This document shows, one piece after another, positions 31,201-43,910 of a stretch of DNA of 64,000 nt (its first letter is position 1; each line of letters opens with the position of its first letter). The translations under genes and the position numbers were made by a program. Source of the DNA: Opeltia flavorubescens (taxonomy: Eukaryota > Ascomycota > Lecanoromycetes > Teloschistales > Teloschistaceae). The stretch spans positions 1,860,001 through 1,924,000 of the forward strand of contig KE546967.1 of NCBI GenBank assembly GCA_000442125.1. Direction: 5' to 3'. The notes under the pieces are model-generated. The model saw only the letters and a list, made by a program, of their open reading frames with translations, did no database searches and had not been told where the DNA came from.

Positions 31201-33255
31201 ATCGATGCTGACGACGTAGTAGCTTCGCTCCGCTTCCAACGATGTAACAATATNCCAGCCGTACCAGTCTTCTGCACCAAACGGACCTGACATGACACTT
31301 CATTTCCTAAAACTCTCTAATTCTCATTCCATGAAAACGTCAACCAGTACGAGCTACGACGACAGCGAGTCAAGTCCAAGAGAACCAATGCTGACAGTCA
31401 ATGATGTCTCTGGTAATAGCACAGTTTTTCTACCTGGAGACACACCAGCAATCATCATCAAGTCAGCTTCGTGCCCGCCACAGCTCATCAGTATGCTAGA
31501 AAGATCGATCAAAAGCATGACACGCTTGAGGAGGTCTCCTTCGGAATCTGGGTTTGCTTACATTGATAACAAGGTAGATATCGAAGTGCATTTACATTCA
31601 ATCAGCTAAGAAAAGCAGGGATCAGCCCAATTTGCACAATTGCCGGCGGATTGTCAATACCATACTGGCTGGGTCACAAGGAAGATTTCTCTCGGCGAAG
31701 ATGTCCATGCTCTTGATCACCATGAGCCAACAGCAACGTATGTGATTGGTGTGAGCCACAACGTCGATTTCAAGCTGCCAGAAGACGAGACGCATCCAGA
31801 ATGGGCTTCGGAGGGTACTTGTCTTTGTGTCTGCTGATAAGTCTCGACTTACTGATGTGTGGGTAGCTACATCTTTCCTTCCTCAAGTCGAACAAGGAAC
31901 AGTCAAGCTCCTCGATCAAAGGACTTGGTCGACCATAGACGAGTAAGCGACTTGTAAATCAATCCAAGCACATGTTCATGGATGCTAAGTCAACACAGAT
32001 ACCCGCTCGCTACTGCCGAAGTCGTCTTATGCATCAAGACCATGTCCCTCGAAGTCTCCGAAATCACGCACGAGCGCCAATCCCTCGTCGTCGTGGGCAC
32101 AGCCACCATCAGAGGCGAGGACCTCCCAGCCCAAGGCCATATCTACGTCTTCAACATCATCCCTGTTGTGCCTGAACCTGATCGTCTAGAAACCGGCCAC
32201 AAGCTTAAACTCATCGCGAAAGAAGAGACTAAAGGCGCCGTGACCGCGTTGTCCGAAATCGGTACACAAGGGTTTTTGCTCGCTGCGCAGGGTCAGAAAT
32301 GCATGGTGCGAGGATTGAAAGAGGATGGGTCGCTGCTACCGGTGGCATTCATGGATATGCAATGTTATACTAGTGTCGTCAAAGAGCTCAGAGGAACAGG
32401 ATTGTNTCTGATGGGAGATGCGATCAAGGGGGTATGGCTGGCTGGATACTACGTAAGTCATCGACATTCTTTCCTCCCTCCGATTCGCTTGTAAATGATC
32501 TAAAATCACTCATCATTTCTACAGGAAGAACCCTACGCCCTCCGCCTCTTCGGCAAATCTCCGTCCCACATCGAAGTCCTAGCCGCAGATTTTCTTCCCG
32601 ACGGCAAACAATTGTATCTTGTCATCGCGGACGCAGATTCAAATATTCATATCTTGCAATTCGATCCTGAACGTAAGTTCCCCTTGTCCAAACCCTTTAC
32701 CCTTTCAAAACGCACCACCCCTATCCCAGTCAAGAAACAGTCCTTCACCACTCCACCCTCCTTTCCCAATCTCTCTCTCTATAACTTGACTAACAACCCC
32801 TTCCTTTAATTACAGATCCCAAATCCCTCTCCGGCCACCTCCTCCTCCCGCACACAACATTCCACACCGCCTCCTTTCCCACAACCCTAACCCTCCTCCC
32901 CTCTCCCCCCTCTTCCTCTTCCCCCCAAAATAAGCACTCCATCCTCCTCACCTCCCCCACGGGCTCCCTCTCCCTCCTCACCTCCCTCACCCCCTCTACC
33001 CACCGCACCCTACTCGCACTACAATCTCACCTCCAATCCACGCTTCCGCATCCGCTGGGTTTGAACCCCAAGGCTTTTCGTCATGTGGAGGGAAGGGGGG
33101 AGGGGTTGGCGGGTGTGAGGGGTGGGGTTGTGGATGGGGGGTTGGTGAGACGGTGGATGGATGCGGGGAGGTGGAGGTGGTGGGGGGATGAGGGGATGGG
33201 TGTTAGGGGGGCGGTGGCGGAGGGGGTGGGGTGGGGGGCGTTGGGGCTACGGTAG
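28281..33255 (+). CDS. CFT1: Cleavage and polyadenylation factor subunit CFT1 (CPSF160)
   Basis: Nine exons were assembled: 28281-30294, 30610-30923, 30998-31171, 31223-31573, 31619-31814, 31867-31942, 31999-32452, 32525-32672, 32816-33255; total 1388 residues, the family length. CFT1 is the triple beta-propeller scaffold of the 3'-end processing machinery. Landmarks: [17 protein letters not shown] start, [86 protein letters not shown] and [20 protein letters not shown] (CPSF_A region), and a C-terminal [20 protein letters not shown]. Intron 1 is 315 bp; the others are 44-143 bp. Intron 3 has a GTTAGA donor. Single unknown bases at 31254 and 32406 each blur one codon. The last exon flips from C-rich to G-rich near 33060. 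Confidence 0.95.
30295..30609 (+). other. Unusually long first intron of CFT1
   Basis: GTGAGT at 30295 and CGTAG at 30608-30609 bound a 315 bp intron. The upstream frame stays open for about 80 codons into it before a stop at 30540-30542. Splicing joins [12 protein letters not shown] in phase 1, matching the family. I saw no snoRNA boxes. Confidence 0.7.
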
Positions 33256-33594
33256 TTTCAATGGAACAGTTGGGAGGAAGAATCCGAGACGGCGGGGAGA
33301 AAAATTGTTGATGAGACTTCAGGGGTGTTGGAAAGTTAGTGTACTCGCTCTATACCAAAAAGTGTAGGAGAAGAGCCAGAAGAAAAATCGTTTAAGATGC
33401 TGCCAGCGTCGTATTTGCTACCTTTTTCCTTTAGAATAAACCCTTTGGATGAAAATGCTATAATTTTTCGAGGACACACTGTACAGCCATCCGTGATATG
33501 ACGTAAATTGAACTCCCGTACTCCACTCACCATGCATACAATACCAGCAAAACAAAGGTTGTAGAGAACCGCCCCTCCCGTAAAAAGTATCCAT
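33256..33594. other. Convergent spacer CFT1 / ZIP transporter
   Basis: About 340 bp between two stop codons, A/T-richer than the flanking exons, with no gene visible. Confidence 0.4.
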
Positions 33595-35069
33595 CTAAGC
33601 CCAAGCCCCAACAATAGCCATCAAAGCCCCTCCCCCCACCACCGCCGCCCAAGCCTCCAACCTCCTCCTCCCCCTAAGAGTCTCATAGCTAGCATCGCTC
33701 AAAAAGTCCTCCGCCAACAACTCCACCAACCCCGCAAAAAGCAGCAACCCGCTACTAACCGCATTCGTGATCCCCACCATGAGTAACCCCCCTTGCCCTT
33801 GCTGATCGTACAACCCATGCACCGCAAGGCCAATAGCTTGGCCAATAGGCGTAGTGGTCCCGTACGCGAGGGCCATGAGCCACGGTTTTGGCGAACCGAG
33901 GGGAAATGGGAGGGCGGCGATACGGGAGCCAAGAGCGAGGCCTTCGAAGGTTTGGTGGAAGGATATGGCTACTAGGAGGACTATGAAGGATGTTCCGACT
34001 GCGAGGGAGAGGGCGAGGCCGATGAAGATTGAGTGGAAGAGGATGCCGGCTTCGAGAAGGAGGCATTGGAGGAGGAGTTTTTGGGGGTTGGCGGGCGTGG
34101 GAGGGGCGGATGCGACGTTGATGCTTAAGGTGTTGGTATTCGCGGAGTGGGGATCTAGCTCGTCGAGGTCGAGGTCGGAGTCATTGTTGGCTTCCGGGTC
34201 GTGATCGTTATCGTGGAAGGATGAGAGGCTGTTGCGGGAGGGTTGGGGTGTGTCTTCGAATAAGGTGGAGGGAGGCTTGGTCTTGACAAGCCTTTCGATG
34301 GATTGTCGAGGGCTAGTGAGGGAGATACTGTTTGATCTGAGGATTCCTATGTCTGTTTGCCGGAACGGCCGCATAGATTGGGATCTTTGAGCTGCGGGGC
34401 GGGCATGCCCGTTGCTCATATGTTTGTGCCCGTGGTCTGCGCCTGGAACGGCACCATATTCGCTGTTGTGGGAGTGCCCAGCTCCTCTTGTAGCGAAGAA
34501 CATTTCTATGGCAACGACGACCAGTACGGACGTCATTGCAATGAGCCCGGCCATTGCCGGATAACCCTCATTCCAAAATGCAGGCAGACATGGGTCGGTC
34601 AGAGACACGAAAGCGGTGGGAAGAAGGTGGACGAATGCTGTTGCTATGAGTACGCCGGTTCCGAAGTGCCGTGAAATAAACAGGAAGTAATGAGGAATGG
34701 GCAATCGAGGAAAGCGACGAGCTATTATTGGAAATGAACATGCTGCACTCTCGTCAATACCATTCAGCAGTATGTAAGTTCGAAAGATAGCTGACCTGCA
34801 ACGCTAAGACCAAGTATTAAAAGGAGGGCAAAGAAGTGTAAAGGGGTATCATATGCTTTGGTGATGTGCCCGGAACCACAGGCAGGTTTCGCAGGTGCAT
34901 CTTGTCTTCGTGCTATCTCTGCCTGTAGTATTTCAGTCGGGACGTCTCTCCAGGCTGCCGGATCCTGCAGTCCTATGATTGATCGTCAATAATCGTAGAA
35001 TGGGCTGGAGATGAGCTTGGTACCGAACTTACGCTTGAAGAATCTCTCATCTGTCACCGCTGAGTGCAT
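33595..35069 (-). CDS. ZIP family zinc/iron transporter
   Basis: Exons 35069-35033, 34972-34796 and 34742-33595 encode 453 residues. Short exon 1 reads MHSAVTDERFFK; exon 2 gives a cytosolic or lumenal lead with RRQDAPAKPACGSGH and the first helix (FFALLLILGLSVA); exon 3 carries the rest. ZIP signatures are HFGTGVLIATAFVHLLPTAF, a variable loop with His pairs (GHSHNSEYGAVPGADHGHKH), and SFHQTFEGLALGSRIAALPF with the metal-binding His and Glu of helix V, then YGTTTPIGQAIGLAVHGLYD. ZIP carriers bring zinc or iron into the cytosol. The layout resembles plasma-membrane Zrt1/Zrt2 relatives. It is divergent from SNU114 over 229 bp. The coding strand turns G-rich near 33870. Substrate is inferred. 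Confidence 0.92.
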
Positions 35070-35298
35070 AGTTCTGGAGATGATGACATTGGACGAAGCC
35101 GAAATCAATCGCTGAGTATCCTGTGCATAGACGTGCAAATAGATGGTCACTTTCGATAAGACATCGGACTGAATAATGGCCAGAAATCCCCGGAAATAGA
35201 AGCTTTTGAGCCTCATCTACTAGCGTGGATGTTTTCCTTTGGCCTAGAACTTTCTGAGGCATTGATATTGCGACTTGCGATGATTTGAATGACAAAAG
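35070..35298. promoter_or_regulatory. Divergent promoter ZIP transporter / SNU114
   Basis: 229 bp between divergent start codons. A zinc-responsive site may exist, but I cannot point to one. Confidence 0.45.
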
Positions 35299-38200
35299 AT
35301 GGACGACCTTTATGACGAGTACGCTCAACATAAACTTAAAAAGTAATTGACATACAGCTGACAGAGGACTTTAGGTTCGGAAATTTCATTGGTGAAGCAG
35401 AGGAGTCCGAGGATGAATCGCAAGACGGTGGACAAAGTGGTGGCTATGTGTACGACGAGGACGACGACGAGGAACCTCCGCCAAACGATCAGCAATTGAT
35501 GCAAATCGATGGTACGCACCTTGATCCCTTAATTGATTCTGAATAATGACGCACTCCAAGAAGATGGACCTTCCAATGCAGTCATCCTCCATGAGGACAA
35601 GCAATACTATCCAACGGCGCAGCAAGTCTACGGTCCAGATGTCGAGACTATAGTACAGGAGGAGGATACGCAGCCTCTCACACAGCCGATCATCGCACCC
35701 ATACAACAAAAGAAGTTCGCCGTTCAAGAAGCAGATCTACCACCCGTTCATTTCGCGCGAGAATTCATGACAGATCTAATGAATTTCCCTGAGCAGATAC
35801 GAAATATTGCCTTCGCTGGACATCTTCATCATGGGAAAACAGCCCTTATGGATATGCTGGTACTTCAAACACACGACCTTCAAGGACGACAGGAAAAGAG
35901 GAGGGGACGGAAACGTGACGAACAACTACGGTACACGGATGTCCATCATCTGGAAAGGGAACGGGGTCTGTCTATCAAGTCTGCCCCGATGAGTTTGGTC
36001 CTACAAGGCACACGCGGAAAATCGCACCTCTTCAATATCTTGGACACCCCTGGTCATGTTAATTTTGTTGACGAAGTTGCTGCTTCTTTACGCTTGGTTG
36101 ATGGAGTGGTCCTGGTTGTTGATGTCGTCGAAGGTGTACAGATAAATACAGAGCAAATAATCAAATACGCGGTACTGGAAGATCTGCCACTAACGCTGGT
36201 CGTCAATAAGATGGACCGCCTGATACTCGAGCTTAAGCTACCCCCAACCGATGCGTATTTCAAGCTAAAACATGTCGTCGAAGAAGTCAACACAATTATC
36301 GAAAGTACCATACCCGGTCAAGGAGAGAAGCGACGACTCAGTCCGGAGAAAGGAAATGTTGCCTTTGCGTGCAGTGGGATGGGATGGATATTCACCTTAT
36401 CATCCTTTTCAAAAATGTATGCAGACAGCTATCCTAATGCCGAATTCGATCCCAAGGAATTTGGTGTCAGGCTATGGGGCGACATTTTCTTTAATCCGAA
36501 GAGAAGGTCTTTTACCAGAAAAGGGACAGAGGAGAATTCAAAACGGGCCTTTGTCCATTTCGTACTGGAACCAATCTACAAAATTTTCTCGCACACAATC
36601 AGTGAAAGTCCAGAGGATCTCAAGGCTACTTTGGCTACGCTTGGTATTCAATTGAAACCGTCGCAACTCAAGAGTAATGCCAAAGATTTGCTAAAGATGG
36701 TATGCGAGCAATTCTTCGGCCAGGCGGAGGGTTTCGTGGATATGGTTGTTGAGCATATCCCTTCTCCCGAAGAGGGGGCCAAAAAGAAATTAAACCAATA
36801 CTATACGGGACCAACAGATACCAAGGTGGCATCTTCAATCGGGAGGTGTGATCAGGACGGCCCACTTATGATTCAAATCACCAAATTATTCAATACTCCA
36901 GATGCTGCAGCTTTCTACTCTTTTGGACGGGTGATGAGCGGTATTGCTAAGCCTGGACAACAAGTTCGCGTACTCGGCGAAGGGTATACAGTTGATGATG
37001 AGGAAGACATGACCATTGCTACGATATCAGATACCTGGATCGCTGAATCAAGATATAATATACCCACAAGCGGCGTTCCAGCAGGCAATTGGGTCCTCCT
37101 AAGTGGTATTGACAACTCCATTGTCAAAACCGCCACAGTCGTTCCACCCACCCTAGAAGACGACGAAGACGCCTACATTTTCAAACCCCTCAAACACTTC
37201 ACCGAGTCCGTCTTCAAAGTCGCCGTCGAACCTATCAATCCCTCTGAACTCCCCAAAATGCTCGACGGCCTCCGCAAAGTCAACAAATCTTACCCCCTCA
37301 TCACCACCAAGGTCGAAGAATCCGGCGAACACATCGTCCTCGGCACGGGGGAACTCTACATGGACTGTGTCCTCCACGATCTCCGCCGCCTGTACTCGGA
37401 AATGGAACTCAAAGTCTCCGACCCCGTCACCCGCTTCTGCGAAACCTGCGTCGAAACATCGGCGATAATGTGCTACGCCCTAACCCCCAACAAAAAAAAC
37501 AAGATCACCATGGTCGCCGAACCCCTCGACGACGGCATCGCAGAAGACATCGAATCCTCTCGTGTCCGCATCCGCGACCCCATAAGAAAAGTCGCCGCTT
37601 TCTTCGAATCAAACTACGACTGGGATAAACTCGCCGCCCGCTCAATCTGGGCTTTCGGCCCCGAGGAAACGGGGCCAAATATCCTCCAAGACGACACCAT
37701 ACCCTCGAAAATCGATAAGAAACAAGTCAACACCGTCCGCGACACCATTCGCCAAGGCTTCAACTGGGGCACAAGAGAAGGCCCACTCTGCGAAGAACCC
37801 ATCCGAAACGCGCGTTTCCGCCTCACAGATCTCACCCTTGCTCCAGATGCCCTTTCAAGAGGATCGGGACAAATCATCCCCACCGCCCGCCGCGCCTTGT
37901 ACTCCTCTTTCCTAACAGCTTCCCCCCGCCTCCTAGAACCACTATATCTCGTCTCCGCAACCGGCCCCGCAGACTCCGTCTCCGCGCTCTACACCGTCCT
38001 CTCAAAACGTCGGGGCCACGTCCTTTCCGACGGCCCCATAGCCGGTACACCCCTGTACAGTATCCGCGGTCTCGTCCCCGTCATAGATTCCTTCGGCTTA
38101 GAAACTGATGTTCGGATCCATACACAAGGGCAGGCGAGTCTGGCATTGAGTTTTGAGAAATGGTCCGTTGTACCGGGGGATCCGCTGGATCGGGAGGCGA

Positions 38201-38361
38201 AGACTAGACCGTTGGAGATGGCGGGGGCGGGGGGTGCGGCGAGGGATTTTGTTGTGAAGACTAGGAGGAGGAAGGGGTTGGCGGAGGAGGTTAGCGTGGG
38301 GAAGTTTTTGGAGAAGGAGCTTTGGCAGGGGTTGAAGGATGGGGGTGTACTTGATGGGTAG
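35299..38361 (+). CDS. SNU114: U5 snRNP GTPase Snu114
   Basis: Exons 35299-35318 (20 nt), 35375-35511 and 35561-38361 encode 985 residues, the family size. Snu114 is the EF-2-like GTPase of the U5 snRNP that controls Brr2 during spliceosome activation and disassembly. The two small exons supply MDDLYDEFGNFIGEAEESED and the acidic N-terminus. The G domain shows AGHLHHGKTALMDML (G1, near residue 139), DTPGHVNFVDEV (G3, about 213) and NKMDRLILEL (G4, about 268). EF-2 domains II-V follow (SFGRVMSGIAKPGQQVRVLG; TGELYMDCVLHDLRR). The C-terminal extension is FLEKELWQGLKDGGVLDG. From 37150 to 38060 the coding strand is C-rich in third positions, then abruptly G-rich to the stop. Identity is secure. 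Confidence 0.97.
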
Positions 38362-38983
38362 ATTATGGATACTGTCTTTGATAGAGATATCATTATGACA
38401 AGCCGGGCCTTACCTATTCAACCACGATTCCAAAGTTTTCTCCAGTCGATCAGCTAGACATGTGTGTGATATCCTCTTTTCGAGCTTTACAACAGAATCG
38501 CCCAGTTTCGATCATGAATTAGCATGTAAATAATAGGCCGGCGTAATTTGATTGATTGAATGAGGGCAAGTCTTCAACAATCCTTGCCCAAAAAAGGACC
38601 CCATCAGGTGTTGATATACTCCACCTCAATCCAGTAGAATCTCGATAACGTCACTGCGTAATACAACAAATTGTCTACAGTCAGCTACAAGCAACATCCA
38701 CAGTGAAAATCCCTCATGTAATCCCTGCCCCCAGACCCTAAACAACGCCTTGAACATCACAAGCCTTCCCCCCTTCCTTGCACGAAGTAAAAGCCGAGCT
38801 CACATAACCCCACACCTCAACCTATGAACGCCCATTTCTCTATCTTCCACCTCTGGTTCCTCGAAAATCACACCCACTCCACTTTCATGCCTATTTCCAT
38901 TCCCGCGAGGATTTTCATCTTTAAACGTGGACATGGAAACCACATCTGCGTTCCAAATTTGAGTGATTAGAATGGATAAATAG
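38362..38983. other. Convergent spacer
   Basis: About 620 bp holding two 3' UTRs. Nothing beyond short random ORFs is visible. Confidence 0.4.
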
Positions 38984-40361
38984 TCATGGACCAGCGAGAA
39001 GGGCGAGCGCACTCTCGAAGGCTTGGACGACTTTGATGTCTGTGTTGTGGGGTGTGGTTGTTAGCATAAAAAAAAGGAGGAGGACGAGATGTGATGGATG
39101 TATGACTTGGTAGTGGAGTGAGAGAAAAGGAGAGTAGAGTAGTGCTGGGAAAGGATGAAGGGAAAAGAGGGTGGAGAGGTGCTTCGAGATGAAGTACAGT
39201 ATTGGGGACTAAGATGGTAGAGGTGAAAATGAAAAACGAGGATTATAGCAAGCAAGGGCCAGGAATCAAATTCAGCAGACGAAGTAATTTTGAAAACCCG
39301 CATACAAGATCATGAATGAGTCAGGAGAAATTGCTGCAGAAGAATAGAAAGACATGGTCCACATACAATGCTGCCTCTTCTCCTCAAGGCTGTGTTCCGA
39401 ATTGTTCACCCATGCCATACGTGTTCTCAATCTATCATGGCACTTAGATCAGTGATAGGACTCTCGATGGGAAGGGATGTTGGCACGAACCGCTTATGTG
39501 CCCTCTCCTCTTCATACTCACGCGTTGTGGATGCCCATGCTTTGAAGACCTATTACAGAAACTGCATTAGCTATGGACATCGTTGCGCTGCTGACAAAGT
39601 AGAAACATCAACAGCGTTTTTCGATAGAACATTTACCGGCTTAACTCGATCTCTCCCACCATCTACTTGATGTGAAAGCTCGGTTTCTCGGCGGGAGTCG
39701 ACATGAAAGAAGCGAATGACGCGAATGGAAAAACAAGATAACTTACCAAACACCACTCCGCAAACTCCTTCTCAATCTCCTCTTCCCTGTGTTGACACTC
39801 CTCCATCTTCCTCAGAAACCGGTCTTCAAGATCGTCCCAAAGAAACGGCTCTAAAATCTCCTTTGGATCAATAGGTTTTTCCTCCCGAATTGCCGCTTGC
39901 TGCTCAGACAGTGGGAGGTAATCTCGTTGAGACTCCCCATTTGTCTGCGCATCAGTGCCCCCAACGTCGTATTGTACGTTCATTTCGGCGTCGATGATGT
40001 GGTCATTCACTTCGATCCCATCAGCCTGCTCCGACATTCGTCCGCTGTCATGTGATTGCTCGGCATTGTCCTCGTACGGTTGATTAGCCATCTGAACTTC
40101 ACCGTGCTGGCTTTCACTATGATGGAGTTCACTGTCCTCCATGCTGGTCTGTGGGGGAGCACTTGATCGTTGAGTATCCGAGGAGGAAACGTTTCTCCGA
40201 CCAGGTAGAAGAGGAAGCGACCTCTCGCGATTATGCACAGGTCGCAACTCAGTCTTTGGACTGCTTGGTGAAGACCAATTAGGTTTCTCTGAAGTCTGTA
40301 CGTGCTGCTCGACAGTATGTTTGCTGTCATTAGGGAGATGATGATCGTTGGCTTTGGACAT
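38984..40361 (-). CDS. Conserved fungal protein of unknown function, coiled-coil C-terminus
   Basis: Four exons, 40361-39747, 39549-39491, 39431-39367 and 39030-38984, give 261 residues. The first 160 residues are polar and disordered (Ser, Gln, Glu, Asp rich). The second part looks structured and helical: EQQAAIREEKPIDPKEILEP, FLWDDLEDRFLRKMEECQHR, EEEIEKEFAEWCLVFKAWAS, TTREYEEERAHKRLRTRMAW, SLEEKRQHFVQAFESALALL. The phases match across all junctions, which supports the model. Introns are 197, 59 and 336 bp, two of them long for this locus; the second uses a GTTCGT donor. I do not recognise a named family; the charged helical end suggests a protein-interaction module. Confidence 0.7.
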
Positions 40362-41134
40362 CGGAAAGTGTGGTTGCTTTTGTTTACGTGAGGAAGGAGC
40401 GACAGAATCAAAGTATTGAAAAAATAACACAAGGATTTTTGTTTTTGAAATGAATGGTTGAAAGCGCACGATGACTACATCAAAGAACGAAATATTGTTA
40501 TCGAAAGATCGAAAGAAAAACGCAAGACGTTGATTCCATGACTTATGCGGGTTACCTCAGGAAAGACTACAACAAGGGGTTTGTCTCTATTAGATAACTT
40601 GATTAAAGCATACTCGAAATCGGTTCAATTAGTGGAGATCAAATTACTGGGAGAAGAAAAAAAAGGTAGGAAGGGTGTTGTAAATTGAGCGATAGCCGCA
40701 TCCCTGACCACCACATGAGCTCGAGGATGAAGTCTCTACGATCTACAAATCAATAGTATCATACAGTACACGACATATTGAACATCCAGAAAGGCGAGGC
40801 TTATTATATGCAGTAATCTACTCCGAAATACGAACTTCTGATACAGAGCTAGGCTGCATAGAATATTTTTATCTAGCTTGGTAGTGTGGCAAATGTACAT
40901 ATGGTGCTACTACGCGACTGCTAGAATTCTTGCCTCCTGCCTGTGACCCTGATCATGAAGAACTGCTTTCCTGACGCTGGCATAAACTGAAGCAAAATAC
41001 ATAAGAAAGTCATGCCATGCAAATAAATTAACAAGACCCTGGGGATATCATTCTGCATAACTCCTCGACTCCTCACTACATCACCGACAGGTGGACCGGT
41101 ATTAGCGATAAACACATGCGGTAAAAAATGCTCT
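40362..41134. other. Spacer
   Basis: About 770 bp between an upstream start and the RING gene's stop. It is A/T-rich with short homopurine runs (near 40650) and no supported gene. Confidence 0.4.
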
Positions 41135-42584
41135 CTAGCCTCGGTGGCCGGCTTCCAACTGCCCCGGCGTTGGGTTTTGTGAAGCGGCCGCCACTTCAGG
41201 GGCTGGGACAACGTCAGCTTGTTCGTTGGGAGAGGCGTTATTCCTTCGAAATCGAGCGGGAAGGGTAGGCCTGGGTATGGCCAAGTTGGGTAAACGCGAT
41301 CTCCATGTGTTGGGTTGCTCTTGCTGCACTTCTGACTGACCGGCGGTTTGCTCAGGATTCTGGTTAGGCCGTGGCTGCCGTTGTACGGTTGGAAATCCAT
41401 ATCGTTGAGCCTGCCCATCGTCATAGTGTCCGATTGCCATAAAACGCCCAGGTAGAATCATCCGTGGTCTCCCATCGCGACGACCCATGAATGTATAGTG
41501 AGGCGGACGCCCTCCATCAATACGAGCACCGCTCATACCCGGTGGACGACGCCCAGCATGACGATCTGCCTCAGTAGCTGCTTCGCCTTCGGGCCGCGGT
41601 TTTGGAACATAATAATCGGCTTTGCAGAGCGGACAACATGCACGACGACTGGTAAGCCAGGGGTCTAGGCAACTTGCGTGGAAAGCGTGCCCACAAGTCA
41701 GACCACGAATATCATCATCGTCCTCTAAAGTGTCGATACAAATGGCGCAAGAGTCTCCAGGATTTGCCAGCAACTCCGTGGGAACAGCAATTTGAATTTG
41801 ATCGTCATCATCCATATCGTTGTCTTCGTGAACCTCTTGCCGAGTCGGAACAGCAGGTGGAGGGCTCTGCGTTGTTTCGGCTGGTTTTGAGGGCTGTGAT
41901 TCAGTATTATTTGGGGTTTGATTGGAGTCTTGGACTTTTGGTGGGCTTGCGGGACCTGGGCTGGCGGTTTCTTCTGGCGAAGCTCCAGGATGCTCACTGA
42001 CACCCTTCTCAATCTTGCCCTTGACCGGTGGTACAGGAGATGTGGGCGTTGTAGGTTTTTCATCGTTGTCCTCCGAAACTCGTTGGTGCATATTCGTTGA
42101 TGTGGCGCCTTGCAGGTCTCGAAGGCTTGAAGTGGGGCTCCCAGGTATAGCGACACCGCCAGCGGTCGGCAACCCTTCTTCCTCACGCGAGGCCATCCAA
42201 TTTTTGTATTTGGTCAAGGGAAATCGATCATTTACTTCGTCCATTGTCATCAACTTCTTTTCCCTTCTCCTCCGATGAGTCCTGGGCATCGTTGCCATAT
42301 CGATGGGCTCGCCATTCTCATCGTGATGATGGCGACGATTACGTTGATTGTATCTAAAGCAATACTTGACTCCAACGATGATCCTAGAAATGGTTCAGCA
42401 TCTACTGTGTCAGATGAGGCTTCCGGAGAAAAGAAGTATACCATAGATTAGTAAAGACAACACCGAAACCGAGGGCAACAAAGAACAAGAGCGGCGAACT
42501 TGTCGGTCCCGAGTTATTGTTATTGTTGTTGTTGCTGGTCGGAGTAGAGGAGGGAGCCGATGAAGTAGAAGTCGTGGCAGACAT
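41135..42584 (-). CDS. Membrane-anchored RING-H2 E3 ubiquitin ligase
   Basis: Exons 42584-42442 and 42383-41135 encode 463 residues. After a Ser/Thr/polyasparagine N-terminus comes one membrane helix (SPLLFFVALGFGVVFTNLWI, about residues 28-48) split by the intron in phase 2, then a cytosolic part with a basic patch (HRRRREKKLM) and a long disordered Pro/Ser linker. The RING-H2 reads CAICIDTLEDDDDIRGLTCG, then HAFHASCLDPWLTSRRACCP and LCKADYYVP, with all eight metal ligands. Such TM-RING-H2 proteins act in membrane protein quality control or trafficking. The tail is Gln/Pro-rich. The substrate and membrane are not known. An alternative call is a transcription-unrelated PA-TM-RING relative, but no PA domain is present. 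Confidence 0.88.
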
Positions 42585-43910
42585 GGTAGCTAGAAAAGGT
42601 TGAAAGAGGTGGTGTGGGTTCAGACAGCTGATCGCCGCGATGTTGCAGTAAAATGGATTCAACAAAGATGATCTCGCTCAATAGGTTTGGCGGACTCGAA
42701 AACTGTTCCGACTTTCACAGGCCCAATAAAGGTTCATTCGAGTGAACGGTTGATTGACAGCAGGCGATCCGGAGTGTTTTAGAGGTTAGTATCCAAATCT
42801 TAGCCTCGTCGACAAAAGCTGGTAATGGGGCGTTGGAACGCTTTGGATGAACGCTATGGGGTAGGTAGGCTGTCCAGGTAAGAAGACTGAGCTGTTGGAC
42901 GGCAATGGTGACGCTCACATACAGTGAGAACCGAGGCCGAACTTGCCGGGCAAGGTCGTGCTGATCAGTTGACAGGAGAATCCGGTCGTGTTAACAACAT
43001 TAAGAGGTACTGTTGTATGAATGGCAGCACCAAGACATTGATGATATCTCAAAGAGACATGATCCAAACAGCTTGGCGATGCTGGGCAATAACAAGCCTC
43101 GTCAGCGAAGGATGAAGACGAGGAAGTAAGAAAGGGTGGAGTAGGGTCTAGGAGATTTTGGTTGGTGTGTGGCGGCTGGGAATGGAGAAGGTGCTGATGG
43201 GATGGCGCGCGGAATGAGAAAGAGGAAAGGAGGCCGATTCCTTGGCACGGCCGTATGCAAGTCAAGTCTCACTTTACATCCTCATTCATGCCCTTAAACA
43301 CTCTCATTAAATTGATGGTTTCATCATCTATACACTATTTTGATTCATCGGAACTTGGACTTTGACTCTCACCAACATCGAAAATTCTCTCAGATATCGT
43401 TTGACTCGCAGTCTGGATCAGAAATCAAGGAAGAGAAGGCTTTTCGCAAGCTCATGAAAACGGATACTTCCACTCCCAGTGTCGATCATTTCCTTCTGTG
43501 AGACGATTAATGCAACAAATCATAGGCTATCTACCGTTCTAGATCCTCGCTAACTACCTTATTGAGCGAGGTGAGGGGTAGTGAAGACATCACCACGCTT
43601 GGGCCGCACCCAACTTCAACAACGATTACGAGTCTGTCGGCCATCGCTTTCATATTCCAAGCCAGTCGGCATCCTTCCGATCTCTCGCGAACCCGACAAC
43701 CTCGCTGAACTCTGTCGCAATTCGTCCTTGAATTAGTCTCGCCTTCTGCAGCTAGAGCCAGCTGTCGTCCCTAGTCACCCGACGTACCCTCTGGCTCACT
43801 GATCCAGTGAGAGGCTTGTTGGCTGTGCAAGTATCGCTAGCCTCGACAAAGGTCAGCCACACCCATCCAATCATCAGTCGGTAAACATCATTTTACCACC
43901 TGTCGAAAGC
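42585..43910. promoter_or_regulatory. 1.3 kb divergent region RING ligase / cyclophilin H
   Basis: The two genes are divergent. An ORF of 116 codons at 42915-43265 (minus) lacks motifs and a proper start. From about 43500 the + strand is pyrimidine-rich, fitting a 5' UTR of the cyclophilin gene. Nothing else is supported. Confidence 0.45.

Noticed and set aside
33755-34204. Antisense and out-of-frame ORFs over the ZIP transporter
   Set aside because: All overlap the conserved ZIP frame and have repetitive Arg/Pro/Ser composition.
42915-43265. 116-codon minus ORF between RING and cyclophilin genes
   Set aside because: No motif, alternative start codon, and position in a divergent 5' region.
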